A DNA stretch of 64,000 bases from Scilla litardierei. Its lineage: Eukaryota; Streptophyta; Magnoliopsida; Asparagales; Asparagaceae. The notes below the pieces were generated by a model that made no database searches, had not been told where the DNA came from, and saw only the letters and a program-made list of their open reading frames with translations. Below, piece by piece: positions 10,844 through 25,500 of the stretch; the stretch's first letter is position 1; every line of letters begins with the position of its first letter. Position numbers and translations under genes: made by a program. Where the stretch lies: assembly GCA_030789695.1 (NCBI GenBank), contig CM061138.1:16192214-16256213 (forward strand). The letters run 5' to 3'.

Positions 10844-13440
10844 TGTTTGGGTATTTGTTTGGCTCTGATGTTTTTCTCTTTCTCTGGTGTTGTTTTTAAC
10901 CTTGAGACCTCTATTTGGTTATATTCTTCACCCTGAACTATGTTGTGTTACTGTTTGACCATTGAACTTTTGTTCTGGTGTTTTGTTTGGTCGAGGCCTC
11001 TATTGTGCTACTATTTTATCCATGTTGCTTCTATTTGCAAGTTCTATTTGGCCTTAGGCCTTTGCTTCGGCTGCTGATTTGCATGATGCCCCTGCTTGGT
11101 CACCGGTTTGGATATGACTTTGTCTTTGGTCAGTTTTGACCATGATTCCGTGTGCTTCTCTTGAAGCCTTTGTTCGGGTCTTTGTTATGGCCCTAAGACC
11201 TTGTTCGGGTTACTATTTGACCCGTATACATGTGCTCGGTTGTTGTTTACCTTTGAATTCTTTGTTCAAGCCTATTTTGACACTGAACAAACTATTCATA
11301 TATCGTTGGAGAAATCAAAGTATTAAGTTGAATGCTTAGATTGATATTTGACCAATATTCGATGATGATACGAACATTCCATATCTGAGAAAACAACTTA
11401 TATGTTGGTAAAAACATGAAACTATCAACATATGCTTAAATTGAAACTGTGTGATATGTGCATAGATGATTAGACCGTATAGCTGACCTTCAGGTCAATC
11501 CCTCCCTCGTAGTTGTGTTTTTGGTCCATGCTAGTGCAGCTTCACTGTTTATACTGATTATTTTGATGATTTGATTTATGTTACAATAAATATTGGTTTC
11601 GGTTGGTATACAAATTACAGTTAATGTTCCTTAATCATAAGCCTAATTCACGACTACTAAGATTGTCACATGATTTATGCCCGGGTCGGGTAGGCACTAA
11701 GATTATATCCCTCTTCTATGATATGCATCCTATATTCCAACGATCATAGTATCACTTAACAACAACTTAAATAAAGGATTGATGTCATGCCTTATTGTCT
11801 ATGCCATGCGCATTTTATTGTATAGATAGTTTACGGTACTTATCATATGACTTGCATTATACATTATACATGTTCACTATTGTATTACAATTACTGCTCA
11901 CGATCAGTGTACATGTCTATGATACTCATTATACCTCGTTACATGCTTACGATAATATACTTGACATTGTTCTCGATTGCTATATTTGATCACATAATAT
12001 TATATCATACTAATCATACTTGACATTGCATCTAGTATAGGACATATGCGGATGAAAAACTCATTACCTTAGAGGATACATCAGCGATAACGGTCCTCAC
12101 TGTATCTGTATTATCCGCCTTCAAAAATGGTGAGGTTATATTACTATATCTGTGATTTTCATTTTCGAACAATGAATGGTCATTTATTGTTGGCACCCTC
12201 GGATGTGCAACCACAGAGCTTGTGACCCTGATTATACCTAAGTTGCTCATCGTACCCTTAAACTTGATCTCTGCATTAGATTAGAGACAATGAACTGTTC
12301 CTGCTAGTATGTTACTTAGCATGATCAATGTTTATATGATGATTACCATGTATTACTCTTCATGATACCATTCCTACGGTCACGTTACATTGTAGACGTT
12401 CCTCTTATCTATGTTATATTTTGCCATGCCTTTATTATTGTTCATTTTTATCATGGAAACCTACGTAAGCATGCCTTACTGATAAATATTGATAAATATT
12501 CTCTGTTATTTTGTTTCTTATGTTTGAAAATATATGTTAGGCAATTTCCCTTAGGTTCTTCCCGGTGAGCCTGAATCCATTCTTGAGACTGCTTTGCCTT
12601 GCAATTATGTAAGTCGCATTCACTAATCTTTTATATCACTTTCTTCTTTATATTCCTATCATGCTAGCTACTTTATTCTTTTCTTATTATCATGCTCGCC
12701 TCTTGATACATTTATTAATTTTAGACTATGTAAGCCATCTTAAGTGTTGATCATTATTAGTTAAAACCAGACAAACTAATAGTTTATTACTGATGTGTTA
12801 GTATCTAGGTTGAAAGGGTGATTCCCCTGAGTAGGCCCAAGTATGCACGGTCTTGTCACCTTTCGATTCCCTTTGCAAACCAGAAAGCGGAGCGTGACCT
12901 ATATAATCACTTTTAAACTTTTATGCCATATCTTTTCGATTTGGGGTATGGTATAGATTGGGTTGGAAACAAATATTTTTTAGAATGAAATGAGATGGGA
13001 GATGAAAGTTTGCGATCCTATTATTTCCCTCAACAAAAAATTGTAGAGGTGAATTTGGGCGGTAAGAGAAAAAATAATAGTGGTGGCTGAGGCATAAAAA
13101 CTGGATGTAAATGATCTAACAAGAAAAAAATGAAAAAAGAGAGCGCACAATAAACTGCATTCATCGCATGGATCACAGATTTTGAATGCAACTACAGTCC
13201 AAGTATTTAATTCAACTTCTGCCATAAAAATGAAGAAATGGACGTGTAAAAACAATAACGTACTACTTTAAATGTAAACCTCGGAGATAAATAAATCTAT
13301 TCAATAAATTTTATCGCCTAGAAAATAATGGAACTTTTACTTGAAAAATATTTTATAGTTGCAAAATGATGCTGTCAAGATCATAGAAAACGAAATCGCG
13401 GCATAAAAATTAACTTCATATGCAAAATGAAGTCACTTAC

Positions 13441-13531
13441 TTCATTTTTCTCACTATGTGAATTAGGAGGAGGACAAAAGAAATCAGCATCTGCACGCAT
13501 TGGCCAACCTAGGCGGAAACAGTCAACAGAC
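13441..13531 (-). CDS. CALS3: Callose synthase exon 12
   Basis: 91 nt, entering in phase 2 and ending in phase 0 at a GTAAGTG donor (13440). It encodes [19 protein letters not shown], strongly conserved in callose synthases, followed by a variable [11 protein letters not shown] tail. It is the last exon seen in the window. Confidence 0.85.
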
Positions 13532-16500
13532 CTGCATTTGATTGAAGACTTTTGCCATCTTAGACATTGCTGAACATTATCAAAAAAAATTTCCGCACAT
13601 TAAATTTCATTGTTTTACTACCAAAAATATTCATTTAAGTCGTCATAGTTTCTCCACTGAGAATGTTTGGACTTTTCTTTCTTGCTTTTCTCTGCTTCCT
13701 GTACCATCAAACGTAACAACATTAAAGTAAAAGAATATATCAACAAATTACAAAATAGTAATGTAAACCATGGCAAACAGCATAACAAACAGAGAACGCA
13801 CCTTGGCGATTGTTTTGTAAATAGGAGTTACTACTTTCCTTAAAAATGCTTCCTCATCTCCTCCATAGGCTGGCTTTATGTTCTCACCAGTTGTTGCGCT
13901 AACATTGCCAGCCAGCATGCCATAGAGTTCGAATGCCATCTGGAAAATAAGAAAAGATCTAACACAACTTGAGAATCGCCACAAGAGGTGCTGAAGAACT
14001 AACTAGAACATAATCAAATGAGATGCAGTCAATATTATCGCCTGGAAAATTATGTGAATTTCTTCAAATGTCATCATTATGTAATTGCCCACAAATAAAC
14101 AATCAATCAATTCTACTACTTCAAGAATATAGATTCCTACAATTTACTATAAATTAACAACCTTATGTACCCTGGCAACATGTTAACCGATACAATGATG
14201 TCATGTAGTCGCATAGATTCAGCGATGCAATATGGTGGTGATCCTTCACGGCACACTAATGAAAGCTACACATGACTGGTTTGGAACAATCAAACCAAGA
14301 AGCATCTCTAATTTCCCCGTCATCACCGACATGTTCACTCACCAATTCATAGCAGCCAGAAAATGAAGGAGATTCTCCATCTATCTTGTCAACATCCAAC
14401 AAGAGAAAGGAGAATCCCTCTAGAAATATATCAAGCACTTCAGTAACACAAACAAAAAGCTGAAGATGAAGAAGGTAAGGCTGCAAAATGCAACCGCAAC
14501 CTTGATGAACCGCAACCTCTGACCATTAACTACATGTTCTTTCTATCGCACTGAGAGACACCTAGTTCAGAACATTAAAACGATATGCACCATCAACAAC
14601 GATTGGGCACACCCATTGAGACACGGATGAAATGAGTAATACATTGAATAGATTAGAAGTACTTGAGAATATAAACATAAAGGATATAGTCCATTTTTTA
14701 AAGGATATTATTCAATTTATCTGCATTTCACACAATTCTAATGCAGACTTTGTTTGGAACTTGGTGAATCCTTGTCAAGTAGACAATCATCCCATGGAAA
14801 TCCAAGAATTGGGAACCAATCAACCAAAGGTAATGATAATCTTTACAAAACCCACAACACAATCAATATACAATATAAATGCAAAAGAAAAAAGAATCAC
14901 GCAATTGACAGCAATATTTATACATGTTGCACCCAATTCTTGACGTACGTCCAGTTAGAGAGATCATGAATGCTTCAATCAATCTTGGATTAGAAAATAT
15001 GACACCTGGTTTCAAAAAAAATCAAGCTCATTAAGAATTTGGAGAAGGAAACATATGGAGAAATCTAACTTTAGCTCTCAATCAATTCTCTGTTGACCCT
15101 CTTCATTTGCCCTCTGTATTGCTCCAGATAACTGCAAACCTTCTACAAGAATTTCTAATGAAGGCCTAGGCTAATTGCCCCTCTAAATAGCTTTAAAACA
15201 AATCTGAGTCTGTTTCTGAATCCACATGCGACAGTATTTGTATCCGAGTTAAATTCCTACTCCAAATTCGTATTCCCCTCGCCTGTTTCATATCTACGCC
15301 CACTAGCACACTCATGTGCCACGTGCATGATTTACAGCCCAGCCCGCCCGCTAATGCATGTTCCGCACATGACACGTATCGCGCCGTGATACATGATGTG
15401 CGTGCGCTGGGCCGTGCATACGCACGTGGGTCACGCGCTCATGCTAGGCCTTGAGCCCGTGTGTAGGCCGTGGGCTCGTGCTGGGCCACTTGCCTTCTTT
15501 TTGGCTGAGGGTGTTGGCTGAGGCAATGGGCCAACCATTGTTCTACAAAAATTCATCACTTTGGACCTCAGAAAATGGAAGTTTTCGGCTCGAAAAAATC
15601 TTTTAAAAATTTCCAATACCCATGAATAAATACCAGGTTTATCTTAAGTTATTTTGGGTGTTTTATATCACATATTTCAACACTTCATCTTGATACGAGC
15701 ACACCTAAAAACTTGAAACCAAAAGTTCCACCTTCAATAAATAACCACCTCACCATGAAACCAATGAACTTGACTAGTAAGCTTCGCATTAAGTATAATA
15801 AATTAACTGAGTGTCCAACAAACTCCTTGCAAATGTGAATCTCTAAATTCATTGTACCTCTTAAAATCCATGATCATAAATCAATCTCTAGTGTCTCTCC
15901 TTGCCAACCCGTGGCATTCTAGCACCTTTTGAAGGAACACAAATTTGAGCCATGTTAACATTTTACCACCGACCTATCAACTGCTGGATTCTTCTCCAGA
16001 AACACCAACTTATCGACATCTTTCTTAGCATACCTACTCCATAAATTTGTGTCTAAACTCAATGCATCCACTATATCCCTATCAACCACAAGACCTCCAT
16101 GTGCATGGAATCCATGTGCCAAATTCACGTAATCAACATAACAAGCTGGCATCTTTATTGTGCACCATCCCATTACACTATCAATCGAATCATCCACAGT
16201 AGCCCTAAAACCTCCACCTCAACTAGAACTCACACTATCACATTTGTCATTGTTGATGTAACAGTGCTATCATTTAGACTCTTCATTTGCATTCCTTTTG
16301 GCATTGTCAACTCATCAAATATCACGTCGGTTAACAAAGACCCTTTACGAATTTGGACTCTAAACTCTATAACATTTGACGACATCCATGTATCTCAACA
16401 TGACACACTTCTTTCCTTTAGAATCAAACTTGTCATCTTACTCGTAAACATAAACTGGACATCCAAACACTAAAAAATATTCTTAAACTACTAGCTTCCA

Positions 16501-19500
16501 TTTACAAACCTACTAAAATTTTCTTGCAGATAGCTGATGACAAAATTTTATTCACCAAGTACGTAGTGATAAATATAGCTTCGGCCTAAAATCTTTTCGA
16601 CAATTCGGATATAAAACTCTTCTTTAAACGTATTATGTTCGACCTTTCCGTAACTACATTTGATTGCAAAGCTTCTAATGTAGTTAAATGCATTTTTACT
16701 CACTCCACACATAATTCCTTAAACTCAGCAAAGATAAATTTGATGTCAATATCAGATCTAAACACATTCATCTTTTTCCCTGTTTGACTTTCCATGATAG
16801 GCTTCCACTAGAATTTTTCAAACACCCCCAACTTCTTTTTCATTAAGTACATCCAAACTTTTCTGGAGAAATCATCGATAAACTCTATGCAGAGAGTGAA
16901 CTGAAATATGACCCCAAACGTCAATGTGAACATATTTAAGAATCCCTCTTGTATCATGACTTTCCTCACCAAAACTAACATTTATCGGCTTTCCCTAGAC
17001 ATAATTATTGTCAAACTCCAGCTCCTTGAAATTCATCCTTTTGATCAAACCACGCGTTCTCAAAACTTCCAAACACTTCTCCGTGATATATCCAAGCCTG
17101 AGATGCCATGGCCAGGTCAAATCAATAATGCAAACTCTCAACTCCAATGTCGAAATCTCTCACAATAATAGTCCCTTTTAGCAAAATATAAATCCATAAA
17201 TTTTCTCCTCTCATCACCATGATCAATCCCTTCAACATTTTCAAACCCTTCCTTTCTATTGTTACCTTGCAACCCATATAATCCAATACCCGAAAGAAAT
17301 CAATAACTTCCTTAGCTCTGGAACGTGCCACACGTTAGTGAATGTGTGCATTATGCCATCAAATAACATAATTCTCACTAAACCAACAACAATAATCATG
17401 CATGCATCATTGTTGTCCATAAAGACTAAACCATTCTCTTTCCACGTGTAGGTAGAGAAATGCTTCTTATTTAGCATCGTATGGAATGATGCCCCAGAAT
17501 CCATGATCCATGCATGATTCTTAATATCTGACGAAAACGCTATCAGTGCGACATAGGCCTCATTACTCCTAACCTCATTTGTGAATCTAACAAAGATACA
17601 TGTACTTCATCCTTATCTACGTTCATCCTCTCTATGTAATCTTTCTTTAATGTTTGAATTTCTTAAAGATTAAGCACGGCATGCCTCTAGTCCTCGATCT
17701 TAAACTTCTTCTATTTCTGTCTCTTCCACTGCTTCGTCTCGAAGCAAATAGGCACGGATCAGAATCTCTTACTCTCAAACCAACGTATACCATCTAATCT
17801 CTCAACTCCTTAATGTAGAGCCACACCTTCACGTTCTCAAGATTAAAAGTATCCCAACTGTAAACTATAATATTAACGAACGACATATATTGCTATGATA
17901 ACGATAGGAGCAGAATCACTGCCTCATGATCCGCCTTTACAGTCAATCCAATGACCCTCATATTCAACACTAAGACAATTAAGATATCACAATGATCCTT
18001 TTAATGAAGTACCGTCTTGCATCATAAAAGTGAAAAAAGTCTTCGGCAAGATCAACCTGTTGGTAAGTGATTTATTCAAATACAGCTTCTCTAATTTCTC
18101 GCATAATTCCTCGATCACAGTCCCTCTTGGTCACCTGATAGGCTGGAAAATCATCTTAACCAAATTCTCCTTCATCTTTTTCCTCTCTAAGATATCAGTG
18201 ATAACATTACATCACTTTATGAACACGACACTTCCTCAAGATTGCATTTATCTTGTATTGCCATATTTTGATATTTCCTTTGCCATCGAACTTTGCAATT
18301 TTGTATTTAGCATCACCAACTATCGCATACGAACCACCTAAATACGAGCTCAAACAAATTGCTCCTTCGGTTGCACTGCTATTTGGAGAACTATCCGCTA
18401 TTAACGTGATCGTGATTCGGGAACCTAACTCTGATTCCAATAGTTGGGGACGTACGTGAATCCTTATCCAGTAGACAATCACCTTGTGAAAATTCAAGAA
18501 TCGTTAACCAATCAAATAAAGCTAATGACGATCTCTACAAAACTAACAACACAAGCAATACAAGAAATAAGCATATAACAAATGAGAATCACGGACATGA
18601 CTCTAAGATTTATACCGGTTACATCCAATTTACATCCAATTATTGATGTACATCTAGTTGAAGAGATCGCTAATGATTCAATCAATCTTGAATTACAAAA
18701 TATGACACTTGGTTTCAAGGAAACTCCAAGCCCGCAATGAACTTGGAGAAGAAAACATATAATGAAATCTACCTTCAACTTCCAAACAACTCTCTCTTGG
18801 CCCTCTCTATTTTCCCGTCGTATATCTACAAGTAGCCGCAAACTTTTTTCATGAATTTCTTATGAAACCATAGGCTAATCACCCCCTTAAAGAGCTTAAA
18901 AACCAATCCGGATCTGTTTCTAAATCTGCATGCGACATGATTCAATCAATCTTGAATTACAAAATATGACACTTGGTTTCAAGGAAACTCCAAGCCCGCA
19001 ATGAACTTGGAGAAGAAAACATATAATGAAATCTACCTTCAACTTCCAAACAACTCTCTCTTGGCCCTCTCTATTTTCCCGTCGTATATCTACAAGTAGC
19101 CGCAAACTTTTTTCATGAATTTCTTATGAAACCATAGGCTAATCACCCCCTTAAAGAGCTTAAAAACCAATCCGGATCTGTTTCTAAATCTGCATGCGAC
19201 AGTATTCAGGTCCAAGTCAAATTCCTACTCCAGGTCCAAGTCAAATTCTTACTCCAAATCCGTTTTCCCGCAACCCATTTCCAATTTACACATGTTAGCA
19301 ACCTAACGTACCACGGGCATGATTCGCCGCCAGCCCACTCATGTGAGCTCCGCACGCAGCACTCGTCGCGCGTGTGATGTGTGATGTGCGCACGACCTAG
19401 CACATGCCAGCATGTGGACCACGTGCCCGTGTGGGCTGAGGTAAGGGGCCAACCATTATTCTGCAAAAGTTCATCACTTCTTGTTTCAAAAAACTTGATG

Positions 19501-22500
19501 TTTTGGGCTCCTAAAAATCTCCAAAAAATTATGGATAAATCCTATTTTTATCTTGAGTTATTTCAAGTGTTTTGTAGCATGTGTTTCAACAGACTTCCGG
19601 AAATATAACATGAAAGAATAATAACCAATTTACTGCCATAACGAGAAAAGAATCGGAAATGTCAACCAAGACAAAAAAAGTTTTGTCGTGCTTGTCAACA
19701 AAAACAAGTCCAACTTCAATCGGCTCTATATGTTAAGCTAAAAAGTTAAGAGATAGAAGACATAAGTCATGATCCTAAAATGAACTAATTGACACACAAA
19801 ATTCTATCTTGTAACATTAAATTATTATTGGGATGAAAAATATTATTAGCAAATGCATAGTGTCAAAAATGTAGGGTTTGATTACACACATGATGATAGA
19901 TGTAGCAAAGGCATTCAGGCATGAATCTCAGGTTTGCAGCTTCACCCCATATAAGAAGATAGAGACCCATATACAAAAGTTTCCTCTGCTGCACTTCCTG
20001 CTGAATCGTTGGCAACCTGAAATTTCATTTCAACAACAGGGTAAGGCAAAATTAAAATAAACTGATAATGTATTTAAATTTCTCATGTGTGCTAATTCAT
20101 AACATAACATAAGCGAGGAAGAAGAGGGGTGGGTAAAAAATAACATATACCCGAACCTCACCCACTCACAATATTAGACGGGGAAGGGATAGAGAAAATT
20201 GAATATACACCCAGCCACCTAACAGAGAGGTGTGAGTGCATGTGTCGGCGAGAGCTCGACTAATTTTGTGTCTTCGCATTAAAAATAAACAGTTACCAAG
20301 AATATCAGTGCTGATCTAATATAGTGGAAATTAATTAAGAGAGGGATATTCTTATAACCCAATCTCCATCTATGGATTTACCTACGAGCTAATAGCTTGT
20401 GGGAGAAGACATAGACAATCCAAATTCTAACCCACTCTGCAATAATGAATGAATCAGCCGCCCCACTTCATACGGCTCCCGTTAGACCTTAAGTTAAAAT
20501 CATTAGGTTGACTCAAGAGGACATTTAAACCTGACACATCATCTACCTTCAGTGTCTAAGCATTATGCCACTCAAAAGAGATTTGGCTATGAAGAACAAT
20601 GTCAAAGGTAAAAGCATCATGAAATTTTGATAATATTATGCATGCATGATGTTTAGAAATAGGATGCATGGATGTATTGCATATGCCATTCGAAAGAGAT
20701 TTGGCTATGAAGAACAATGTCAAAGGTAAAAGCATCATGAAATTTTGATAATATTATGCATGCATGATGTTTAGAAATAGGATGCATGGATGTATTTACA
20801 TATGCAAGTCAGTATGTATGTTACGTGATGTGTATATATGTATCTTGGCACAAGCACATGTACCCTGAACTCGTAAAACAGGGATTTGCACCTGTCCAAT
20901 CAGGCATCACACCAAATTTTCAGTTTTGTAATGTGTATGTCGTAAGCACGTGTACCCAGGAACTCCTAAAACAGGGATTGACACCTTTCCAACCATGCAT
21001 CACACCAAATTTCATTTTTATAAAGTGCATGGAATGGGTGAAGAAATAAGTAAAAGTGGGTGCACTACTTAAAATGTAATGGTAGGCTAGAGGCAGCAGA
21101 AAAGGAGTCAAGTCTACATTCCAAATCTAAAATTTAGAGCAGAGTCAGGTCTTCTCCACTCTATTTATAGTTATGTCTATGTGATCACAAACATCATGAG
21201 CACTCTCCCTCTCACAAATGTAAGGCAAACACATTATCCCCCCTACATGAAGGTCAAGTCTCGGCAACCAAAAATTAATGCAGGATGCTTAATCGTCAGC
21301 TTCTATCAAAAATATTAGTGAGACGAACTAAATAATAGCTTGGTAAGGGAAAGGTAAAAGACCAAAGTTAAGAGGGTCACAAATCATTAGAAGCCTACCA
21401 GAGGCTACTCTTGCGATCCAAGTATTTGCACCAGTTCTTGTAGTTCTTAAACAGTTTCTTCATAACCTCAGTCAATGCGCGTTCATCCAGCTGTGAAAAC
21501 ACCTCAGTAAGTCTCATTATAAAACATGAAGTACAGACATACATCACATAGTTAAAACATAATAGAAATAAAGAAACCTTGGGCTGTTGATCTGGCTTCG
21601 GAAATTGGCGTATGTGGACATTAGCTAGCAACAAAATCAGATGTTCTCTTTGATTAGCCACGTTATCTTTCTGCACAATATAAGCACAATAAGTTCTTGG
21701 AATCTGATTCTAAAGAAAACAATACAAGTAAATAAAATGGGGAAATGTATAAAACAGCTGCCTTACAGAAGAAAGGATTGAATAAGAACAACACATACTC
21801 CTCAACATATTTCTTTACCTGAAAACCAAACATTGCTTGGAGCCAGTCAAGAAGATCTTCATCAACCTTTTTCACATGGTCCTTAGGCCATGGTAATCCC
21901 CTTGTATTGCGGAGAGCAGTAACGGCAGCTTGAATCTGCATGTTTCAGACCAATATCTTTGAGATCCCTTTGGGGCATTCCAATGGTCGTGTGTATAAGC
22001 ATGCATATGGAAGGTCAAGAGAAAGAGAGAGACCTCCGGATAACGCATAATAGCCTGGTGTGCACTATCAGGATCAAGAGGGAGAATATTGTATGGCACT
22101 AATATCTTTGTCTTCTCCTCAACCTTGTTGTGAGTTTCCAAAATCTAAACAAAAGGCCAGATAAAGTGCAACCACTGAGTTGATGCTTAGTTTATATATT
22201 GGGAAAAGAAGCAAGATCGGATGTTGCTAGAAGGTTAAGTCTACAAATGTTCTTTCGCATGAGAAGTTGTTTACCCTTAACAGATATGGAAACAAAAACA
22301 AGGATCTCAAATATGAAACTAATGTTGCAAGCAATTACCTCATTATCAACTTCAAGTGACTGAGTCAAATTGACAGCCTTTAAAACCTCAAATAGGACAG
22401 CAGCGTTTTGATATGCTTTAGTAAGACGAGCACTGTGTAAATTGGGGTGAATGAAAGAAAAGGAGAAATGATTATCAAGGGAAAACAAACTCAAATTGTT

Positions 22501-25500
22501 GAAGGGGTTCTACTTTCCAAATAACAATTAATAATCATCTATTGACATTGCTAAATTAACTTACCGATCAGCCTTATCAGCAGCATTTTGCAGCGCTTGA
22601 ATATATTCCTTGTAGTAATTCTTATAAAAGCTACGCATTTCTTGCGCATCACTGCTCTTGCTCCTTTCCCTCAAGGTGGGTTCATTATCCTGAAAGGTAT
22701 AGATTTGATTTATCAATTGAATTGAAAACCTGATGAAGCATGGCCACAATTTTTATAAACATTTTCCACCAAATTATTTTTTAAACCGGTTCTTAGAAAA
22801 GTACATGAAAAAATGCAAGTTTAACAGATTGAATGCCGAAGCCAAACTTTAAAATATGATAAATTAGCATGTTCACCCAAACCAGCAGCGGAATTCTACT
22901 ATACTATAGTGTCTACAAATATTGTAGGAAATGATTGCGTAACATTATAATTACTGTTAATTATCATCGATTTCATAAACAGCGTGTCTTCAATAAAAAC
23001 ACCAGTTAATAAAATATTCAATGATTCAAACTATATGAATACCTCAAATAGCACAAATTATCTACCATCTACAATATTTGGTTTCTTTTAACACATGCAA
23101 TGCAGTCACAACGACCACCCCAGCAATATCATGAGCTAAACTAGGTCCAACAAATGAACAAATGTGAATTGGATATAGCCGTATAATCCAATTAGTCTCC
23201 TCAATATCCCATATTCAATATCATCATGATCAAGTAATCCCATGTTTTTTTTGTTTGGGTGAGAGTGGGCAGAAGGATTGCCAGATGTAGAAATAGGATG
23301 TTTAACATACTAAGGAGACTTTTCCTCATAAATCAACATGCTTATGCATAGTCTAAAATTTGGCATGAAATTTCAACTTTGTTAAGATCAACCCTTTCCA
23401 TGTCTTTCTCATATCCTTTCAAACTTTAGGAGTGAGAATATGTATGATGTTTTTTTTATTTTTGACTAAAACATACACATTTAGTAAGCTGATATATATT
23501 CCTGCTAACCCCGAAGCGACCCAAAAATGGGCAACCCAAAGACAGATGATTCATCTAAGAGTCCATCTAACAAGTTGGATCAAATTAGAATCGGGTCAAA
23601 TCAATAGTGTCTTTTACTATTTTATTTTATTTTTTAAAAAGACTTTACATACATTAATCAAATCCACAAACAGCGAACACTAGACACAAGTAAAAACACA
23701 TTACAGTCTACAGTGCAACCAATGCCTGTTATTAGTCACATAACAGTCAACATTTGCTTGTTTATAAAGAGGTTAATTTCGATCAAAGCATTAAAATAAA
23801 ACTGACCCATATGCCAGAATTTTTAATACATTTACCAAACAAGCTACTCTGATCGACCTAGCCATCATGACCCAAGCCTCATAAGTTCCAACTTGACCCC
23901 ACTAAACTCCAGCATATTTCAAGTTCATAGTACACTGATACAAAGATTCAATATCAACCATAAAGGTAGCAGACATGACAAGTTGTGCCTCACAAGCGTT
24001 CGGCAATATAGAGCCGAGAAACCCATATAAGATTGAAAAGAACATGAACATATGATGTGTGTATTCTCATCTTTGTTGGCATCTCAAGTAAACAATCAAG
24101 ACCACTCCACTTATCCTTCTCCTCTCCATATAGATAGATTGTTCTCTCTATCCCACTCCTCTCCATAAATATAACAGTAATTGCATCAGTGAAAGGACCA
24201 TATAACCATTCTGACAAAACAGCAATTATCTGCCCATTCTGTACAACACGACCCAAAAAACGCCTGATGAAAGTGATTGTGTGCCTCAAAATGTGGTTCC
24301 CTAAAACAATTCAAATCATGTAAACTATTTGACTTGATTACTTCCCAATCAATAAATACTTCAAGGACAACTCGTTGGATGAGCTTAAATGGAATAATCA
24401 GTTAATGTAGGTCTACATGTATGCTAAGTGGCTATCAACATTTTCGGGCAAGGCCCTAACCTCTTCTAATCAGTCTGGCTAGGAATTTGGCACCGACTAA
24501 TAAAAGAAGTTTCACAACAATAAAGAAGTTGATAGCATCTCTAAAAATTCTCAATATGTTGCCAGACTTTCTTGACTAAGAGTCAAGATAAAGCTAACCC
24601 CATTTTAATTGAATAGGCTTAAGGTGATGATAGCAATATTGGCGGTCGCCATGGGTACCACATATATGTGGCTAATAATCAAAATTTATGTTTGAAACAC
24701 TGTTGATAGGTCTGGACACTTCAGATGGCCAGCCACGGATAGGCAGTAAACTCTCTTTTAAATACCAAGAAGAATAATCTCTCTAAACTCCCCAAAAAAG
24801 AAAGTACTGTGACTTATCATGATATCCAGGATTAATTTGAACTATACAGACTATATGGCACATGCTTCCCAAAAAGCATCAAATTACGAAACACTGGCAT
24901 ATGACTAGGCAACTGCATGTTTCTGTAGAAAAGAGGAACATCCACAATAAAGTAGCTAGAAGGGCATGCATGCATGAATAACTTTAAGTGCACTGCCTCA
25001 CATTTGGTTAATGCCCTTGCACTTTAACCTACAGATAATCATAATACCTTATTCAAGGTCTTCTTCACTATCATTTTAACTGTAATTATGGTGTGTTAAG
25101 TTGAATCTAATGTTATTCTAGTCTTGATGATACACATCTGTAGTTTAGCCTGAAAAATATACAAGAAGAAACTAGCTGTAACTGTAAGCTTAATAATGCT
25201 GCAGTTGTTGCACAAGAATCTGCAACCGCTACCATGTTGCTAATTGTTGCATCCAGACAGGAAAAATTCAAGTAAAATGAACTGAAAATTTAATATAAAA
25301 TAACAAACCCTTTCAAGACGTTGCAGAAGTGCGGTCTTGAACTGGCGAACACCACGCCCGCTAGAGGTTGGATCCAATCTGTGTGCTTTTTCAAATGCAT
25401 AAAATCTGCCTATTCATTACAGAAGTTAAATGGTTAGAACTGCCAACAGAAGCAAAAAATCCATAAGGAACGCCCACTACAGAACCCATGCACCATCCCA

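Larger units (their letters stand above)
9791..13440. other. Non-coding stretch beyond callose synthase exon 12
   Basis: No convincing ORF, LTR pair or gene was found. It holds a long CT microsatellite (10156-10221), a CT/pyrimidine-rich segment to about 10450, and a short direct repeat. It should contain callose synthase exon 13 if that intron is of ordinary length. I read both strands for the conserved VNFVEIRSFWH-type segment and did not find it. Confidence 0.45.
14751..19591 (-). mobile_element. Ty1/copia element G in callose synthase intron 9
   Basis: This 4.8-kb element lies in the same orientation as the host gene, between exons 9 and 10, with GACTT on both sides. LTRs are 14751-15682 (3') and 18441-19591 (5'). 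A primer site reading TTGGAATCAGAG on the minus strand sits at about 18430-18440. The internal region keeps the Copia order: gag start ([13 protein letters not shown], 18250-18310), protease ([10 protein letters not shown], 17475-17504) and the pre-integrase motif WHLRLGY (about 17095-17115). RT is not recognisable. Many stops make it inactive. Confidence 0.8.

Noticed and set aside
12032..13255. Search for callose synthase exon 13 in minus-strand frames (12032-12250, 12980-13255)
   Set aside because: The translations show no VNFVEIRSFWH, DRMWSF or membrane-segment similarity.
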